DNA of 64,000 nt. Origin: CAIWHR01 sp963823215 (GTDB lineage Bacteria; Pseudomonadota; Gammaproteobacteria; Burkholderiales; Casimicrobiaceae). Shown here piece by piece: positions 60,915 through 64,000 of the stretch (within the stretch, counting starts at the first letter, position 1; each line of letters begins with the position of its first letter). A program made the translations under genes and the position numbers. The stretch covers positions 310,001 to 374,000 of the forward strand of contig CAWGKT010000007.1 in the NCBI GenBank assembly GCA_963823215.1, in the 5' to 3' direction. The notes beneath the pieces are model-generated. The model ran no database searches, had not been told where the DNA came from, and saw nothing but the letters and a program-made list of their open reading frames with translations.

Positions 60915-62095
60915 CGATCGCGCAGATGGCGACGCAGTCGGGAGACGCCATCCTCGAGCTTCGCCATTTCGATCGTGTACGCGAAGCGCACGTGGGCTTC
61001 GGCGCGATGGCGGCCGAAATCGAGTCCCGGGGTAATCGCCACACCCGTGGCCTGCAGCAGATCGCGGCAGAACTCCTGACTGTCGGCGGCAAAGCGCGAG
61101 CTGTCGGCGTACACGAAGAAGCCTCCGCTGGGCCGGACCGGAATGCCGAAGCCCAGCTCGCGCAGCGCCGGCACGAGGAAATCGCGGCGCTCGCCGAAGG
61201 CGCGCCGCCGCTCTTCCAGCAGCGCGAGCGTGCCGGGCAGGAAACACGCGAGCGCCGCACGCTGCGAAACGGTGGTCGGACAAATGTAGAGGTTCTGCGC
61301 GAGCTTTTCGAGATCGCGGACGTGCCGCTCGGGAGCGATCACCCAACCCAGGCGCCACCCCGTCATGTTGAAGTACTTGGAGAAGCTCGACACGACGAAG
61401 ATGTCGTCGGCGTGTTCGCCGGCCACAGCCAGCGCGGTTTGCGGCGCTCCGTCGTAGGTGAGGCCGAGATAGATCTCGTCGACGATGAGCCGCAGCCCCA
61501 GGCGCGCGCAGGTCGCCGCGATCCGGCGCAGCTCGTCCGGCGAAACCTGCGTGCCGGTCGGGTTGGACGGCGACGCGATCAGCACCCCGCGCGTCCGCGT
61601 CGACCACGCGGCTTCGATGAGGTCGGCGGAAAGCTGGTAGCTGGTCAGCGGACCTACCGGAACGCCTACCGGTTCGCCCTCGAGCACCCGGACGAAATGG
61701 CGGTTGCAGGGATAGCCCGGGTCGGACAGCAGGATCTGCTGGTCGCGGTCGACGAGGAGCGCCATAACCAGGAGCAACCCGGCGGACGAACCCGCGGTCA
61801 CGATCACCCGTTCGGGGGCGATGGTCACGCCGAAGCGCTCGGCGTAATGCCGCGCAATTGCCTCCCGTAGCTCCGGCAGACCCAGCGCCGACGTGTAGTA
61901 GATGCCCCCGCCAGCCAGGGCGGCCTGCGCGGCAGCGAGAACGGGCGTCGGCGTCGGAAAGTCGGGCTCGCCGATTTCCATGTGGACCACGGTTCTGCCA
62001 GCCGCCTCGAGCGCTCGCGCCGCCGTCTGCACTTCCATGACATGGAACGGCTCGATCCCGGCGACGCGCGCCGCAGTGACATTGCGGGTATCCAT
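60911..62095 (-). CDS. Class I/II pyridoxal-phosphate aminotransferase
   Basis: A 394-residue fold-type I aminotransferase. It has VVHMEIGEPDFPTPTPV, the phosphate-binding and Asp region LRLIVDEIYLGLTYDG, and the PLP lysine in SSFSKYFNMTGWRLGW. It is closest in style to the aspartate/aromatic aminotransferase group of unresolved specificity. It overlaps the aminopeptidase gene and faces the divergent DUF4124 gene. Confidence 0.92.
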   Translation of the reverse strand: MDTRNVTAARVAGIEPFHVMEVQTAARALEAAGRTVVHMEIGEPDFPTPTPVLAAAQAALAGGGIYYTSALGLPELREAIARHYAERFGVTIAPERVIVTAGSSAGLLLVMALLVDRDQQILLSDPGYPCNRHFVRVLEGEPVGVPVGPLTSYQLSADLIEAAWSTRTRGVLIASPSNPTGTQVSPDELRRIAATCARLGLRLIVDEIYLGLTYDGAPQTALAVAGEHADDIFVVSSFSKYFNMTGWRLGWVIAPERHVRDLEKLAQNLYICPTTVSQRAALACFLPGTLALLEERRRAFGERRDFLVPALRELGFGIPVRPSGGFFVYADSSRFAADSQEFCRDLLQATGVAITPGLDFGRHRAEAHVRFAYTIEMAKLEDGVSRLRRHLRDR

Positions 62096-62192
62096 CGAAG
62101 GGACGAGCTCTCGTGGCTGCAAAAAGAGGTATGGTAACGCCTGGCGGTCCGTTGCCGATGCCGCCTGCGGGAATCGATCATGCGCCAAACCA

Positions 62193-62696
62193 TTGCCATC
62201 GCGCCGCGGCTCGGGCGCCGTGTTTGCCGCATTCGTCCTCGTCGCGCCCGTCGTCGATGCCGACGTGTACAAGTGCGCGGGCGAAGGCGGCATTCCCGTG
62301 TACCAGGAGATGCCCTGCGGGCCGGCGAAGGAATTGCGCAATTTCCAGCTGGACCCGCCGGAAATCACGATATTGCCGGCACAACGCGCCGGCACGCCTG
62401 CCAGCGGCATCAAGGAAGCCCCGCCCAAGAACGCCAAGTCCGACAAGAACGCAACACCGGCGCCGGCTGGCCCGCCGGCGGGCAATGCCGCGGAGCGCAA
62501 GCATGTCCGCCTCGGCATGTCGGAGGGCGAGATCCTGGCCAAGCTCGGGCATCCCGACACGCAAGTCGGTGGCAGGAACGCGAGTTCGCCAAGGTGGACG
62601 TACCTGCCGGCCCCCGGCGACCCGGAAACGGTGACGACGCTGATGTTCACGAAGGGCATCGTTGTCGACATCGAGCGCAAGGTCGTGAAGCAATGA
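62193..62696 (+). CDS. DUF4124 domain secreted protein
   Basis: A 167-residue exported protein. A hydrophobic signal segment (GAVFAAFVLVAPVVDA) is followed by a DUF4124 domain with its Cys pair (VYKCAGEGGIPVYQEMPC). A basic Lys/Pro/Ala linker and a C-terminal SmpA/OmlA-like segment (VRLGMSEGEILAKLGHPD) complete it. The start is uncertain: TTG at 62193 is the first usable codon in frame, while an ATG at 62180 with a good position lies in another frame. A sequencing indel near 62200-62220 could reconcile them. The stop codon is the first base triplet of a junction repeat. Confidence 0.75.
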   Translation: MPSRRGSGAVFAAFVLVAPVVDADVYKCAGEGGIPVYQEMPCGPAKELRNFQLDPPEITILPAQRAGTPASGIKEAPPKNAKSDKNATPAPAGPPAGNAAERKHVRLGMSEGEILAKLGHPDTQVGGRNASSPRWTYLPAPGDPETVTTLMFTKGIVVDIERKVVKQ

Positions 62697-62779
62697 GCGC
62701 CGCCGGGCCGTCCCAAGGCGCGAATCACGCCCCCTCGGGGGGCAGCGCAGCGGCGTCAGCCGCAAGCGTGGGGGCACAT
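62694..62779 (+). repeat. Junction repeat copy D (first of a tandem pair)
   Basis: Starts at the DUF4124 stop codon: TGAGCGCCGCCGGGCCGTCC, CAAGG, then CGCCCCCTCGGGGGGC, AGCGCAGCGGCGTCAGCCGC and AAGCGTGGGGGC. It is followed at once, after ACATCGA, by a second full copy. It is oriented toward dtd. Confidence 0.88.
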
Positions 62780-62782
62780 CGA

Positions 62783-62880
62783 TGAGCGCCGCCGGGCCGT
62801 CCCAAGGCGCGAATCGCTCCCGCCCGGGGGGCAGCGCAGCGGCCGCATTGGCCAATGAGGCCGCAAGCCTGGGGGCACAT
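62783..62880 (+). repeat. Junction repeat copy E (second of a tandem pair)
   Basis: Begins TGAGCGCCGCCGGGCCGTCC like copy D. It carries the longer central inverted segment (GGCCGCATTGGCCAATGAGGCC) also found in copy C in the arn operon. It ends GCAAGCCTGGGGGC. Copies D and E thus differ in the middle part, so they did not arise by a simple recent tandem duplication. Confidence 0.88.
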
Positions 62881-62920
62881 CGATGAGGCGCACGGGGAGC
62901 ACAGGCGCGGTGCCGCGAAC

Positions 62921-63373
62921 ATGCGCGCGCTGATCCAGCGCGTGCGCGAGGCCGCCGTGAGTGTCGACGGGTGCGTTGTCGGCGCGATCGGCCCGGGACT
63001 CCTCGTGCTCGCCGCCGTCGCCGCGGACGACACCCCCGCGGATCGCGAGTGGCTCGCGCGCAAGATCGTCGCATTGCGCATATTCGATGACGACGCGGGC
63101 ATGATGAATCACTCCGTCACCGCCATCGGCGGCGCGATTCTCGCGGTCAGCCAGTTCACGCTGTTTGCGTCGACGCGCAAGGGAGCGCGCCCGTCGTGGT
63201 CTGGCGCGGCGCCGCCCGAAATCGCGCAGCCGCAGTTCGACGCGTTCGTCGGCACGCTCGCCGCGGCACTGGGCAAAGCCGTTGCCACCGGCGAGTTCGG
63301 CGCGCCGATGCAGGTAGCGCTGGTCAACGACGGCCCGGTCACGATCTGGCTTGACTCGCGCCAGCGCGAGTAG
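62921..63373 (+). CDS. dtd: D-aminoacyl-tRNA deacylase
   Basis: Removes D-amino acids from tRNA. The 150-residue product has the signatures ILAVSQFTLFASTRKGARPSW and, near the C-terminus, VALVNDGPVTIWLDS (the NxGP motif with Gly-Pro). I chose the ATG at 62921 (MRALIQRVREAAVSVDG), which gives the family length; the longer in-frame reading starts inside the junction repeat. Confidence 0.96.
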   Translation: MRALIQRVREAAVSVDGCVVGAIGPGLLVLAAVAADDTPADREWLARKIVALRIFDDDAGMMNHSVTAIGGAILAVSQFTLFASTRKGARPSWSGAAPPEIAQPQFDAFVGTLAAALGKAVATGEFGAPMQVALVNDGPVTIWLDSRQRE

Positions 63374-63466
63374 ATCGACGCCTCGTCGGTGCCCTGGCGC
63401 CACAGCGAGGCCGTCAGCGTTGCGCGATGCAGGGCATTGCCCAAACGACGGCTGCACGACGGTCGG

Positions 63467-63497
63467 TTGGACGCCGTCGTGTCAGGTCGACGATAAT
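63467..63497 (+). promoter_or_regulatory. Possible sigma-70 promoter for the membrane-fusion protein gene
   Basis: TTGGAC and GATAAT are separated by 19 bases, about 75 bases upstream of the ATG at 63571. The spacing is longer than ideal. The rest of the 197-base spacer after dtd holds nothing I can recognise. Confidence 0.4.
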
Positions 63498-63570
63498 CCG
63501 GTTACCCGAAGCGCCCGGCACTCGACGCCGATGCGTGGAGCAACGCGGGCACCCCATCCCTTTTCCGATC

Positions 63571-64000
63571 ATGGCCCTTCCCCGCCTGCCCCGTGCCGTC
63601 CTCTACGCGATAGCGCTTGCCGTGCTCACGCTCGCCGCATGGGCCGTGCTCTCGTGGCAGGGCACGACTGTGGATGTCGTGCCGGCGCGATCCGCCCCGC
63701 TGACGCAAACGGTCGTCGTCAGCGGTCGCGTCCTCGCGCCGGCGCGCGTGGACGTCGGCGCGACGATCACCGGTCGGGTCCAGACGGTGGGCGTCGACGA
63801 AGGCGACCGCGTCAAGGCCGGCCAGTTGCTGGTCGAGCTCGAACGTGCCGAGCTCGCTGCGGCGCTCGCCCAGGCCGTGGCCACCGAGCAGGCGGCCGCC
63901 ACGCGGATAGCGCAGTGGCGCGATGTGGCGACGGTTTCGGCGCGGGAGCAGCTGGTGCAGGCCGAGGCGAATTACCGGAACATCGAGCGCGACGCCGCGC
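63571..64000 (+). CDS. HlyD-family efflux periplasmic adaptor subunit (partial, C-terminus off window)
   Basis: The first 143 codons of a membrane-fusion protein. An N-terminal membrane anchor (about residues 9-28) is followed by a short strand (VVPARSAPLTQTVVVSGRV) and the lipoyl-like half-motif (GATITGRVQTVGVDEGDRVKAGQLLVELE). A coiled-coil region (LAQAVATEQAAATRIAQW...) then begins. Such adaptors link an inner-membrane pump, often a MacB-type ABC exporter, to an outer-membrane channel. The pump gene should lie just to the right. Confidence 0.88.
   Translation, partial: MALPRLPRAVLYAIALAVLTLAAWAVLSWQGTTVDVVPARSAPLTQTVVVSGRVLAPARVDVGATITGRVQTVGVDEGDRVKAGQLLVELERAELAAALAQAVATEQAAATRIAQWRDVATVSAREQLVQAEANYRNIERDAA

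Overview
This is a high-GC, gene-dense chromosomal window from a betaproteobacterium, most likely Burkholderiales-like. The evidence is the gene order tpiA-secG-tRNA-Leu-nuoA-B-C-D-E-F-G, the rpsF-priB-rpsR-rplI-dnaB block, and a Tct-type tripartite transporter. There are no phage genes, complete insertion sequences, CRISPR arrays or rRNA genes. Long open frames antisense to real genes are common and reflect GC-biased third codon positions.

Layout. 1-8365 (minus): tpiA, secG, tRNA-Leu(GAG) and the NADH dehydrogenase genes nuoA to nuoG; nuoG runs off the left edge. 8434-11513 (minus): a tctCBA transporter with a clear promoter and a GntR-like operator. 11559-17919 (minus): an N-formylglutamate amidohydrolase, a MORN-like secreted protein, and a livGF-livK-livHM branched-chain amino acid ABC transporter.

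17979-31340 (minus): a carboxylate uptake and sensing module. It holds an acyl-CoA synthetase, an enoyl-CoA hydratase, a DUF485 protein, an ActP-like symporter, a cNMP/CBS/DUF294 nucleotidyltransferase protein, a small membrane protein, a CrbS-like symporter-histidine kinase, and a receiver-only regulator. It ends with a membrane pseudokinase fused to a DnaQ exonuclease and a second, apparently dead, exonuclease-like protein. A perfect FNR/Anr-type box precedes the DUF485-actP pair.

31585-32157 (plus): a cobalamin adenosyltransferase, preceded by a REP-like cluster. 32231-39149 (minus): an RND / YCF48-like / DUF1329 / DUF1302 envelope cluster in which three of the four genes are broken by indels or a nonsense codon. 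39432-42457 (minus): a small membrane protein, a fumarylacetoacetate hydrolase family enzyme and cysS.

42777-50168 (plus): a lipid A aminoarabinose (Arn) operon, arnT-arnE/F-arnB-arnC-arnA(formyltransferase)-arnA(dehydrogenase)-arnD, followed by bcp and phoH. 52300-56555 (minus): a methyltransferase, a SEC-C/TPR/GT2 fusion and another glycosyltransferase. 56612-59767 (minus): dnaB and the S6-PriB-S18-L9 operon, with a strong promoter and a terminator. 59823-62095 (minus): a lipoprotein aminopeptidase and an aminotransferase. 62193-64000 (plus): a DUF4124 protein, dtd, and the start of a membrane-fusion protein.

The most unusual signals are the sensor/exonuclease module, a dispersed repeat of about 75-95 bp that sits exactly between stop and start codons of adjacent genes (five good copies, two of them in tandem), a partial duplication of the nuoD 5' end, and the concentrated gene damage at 32-38 kb.
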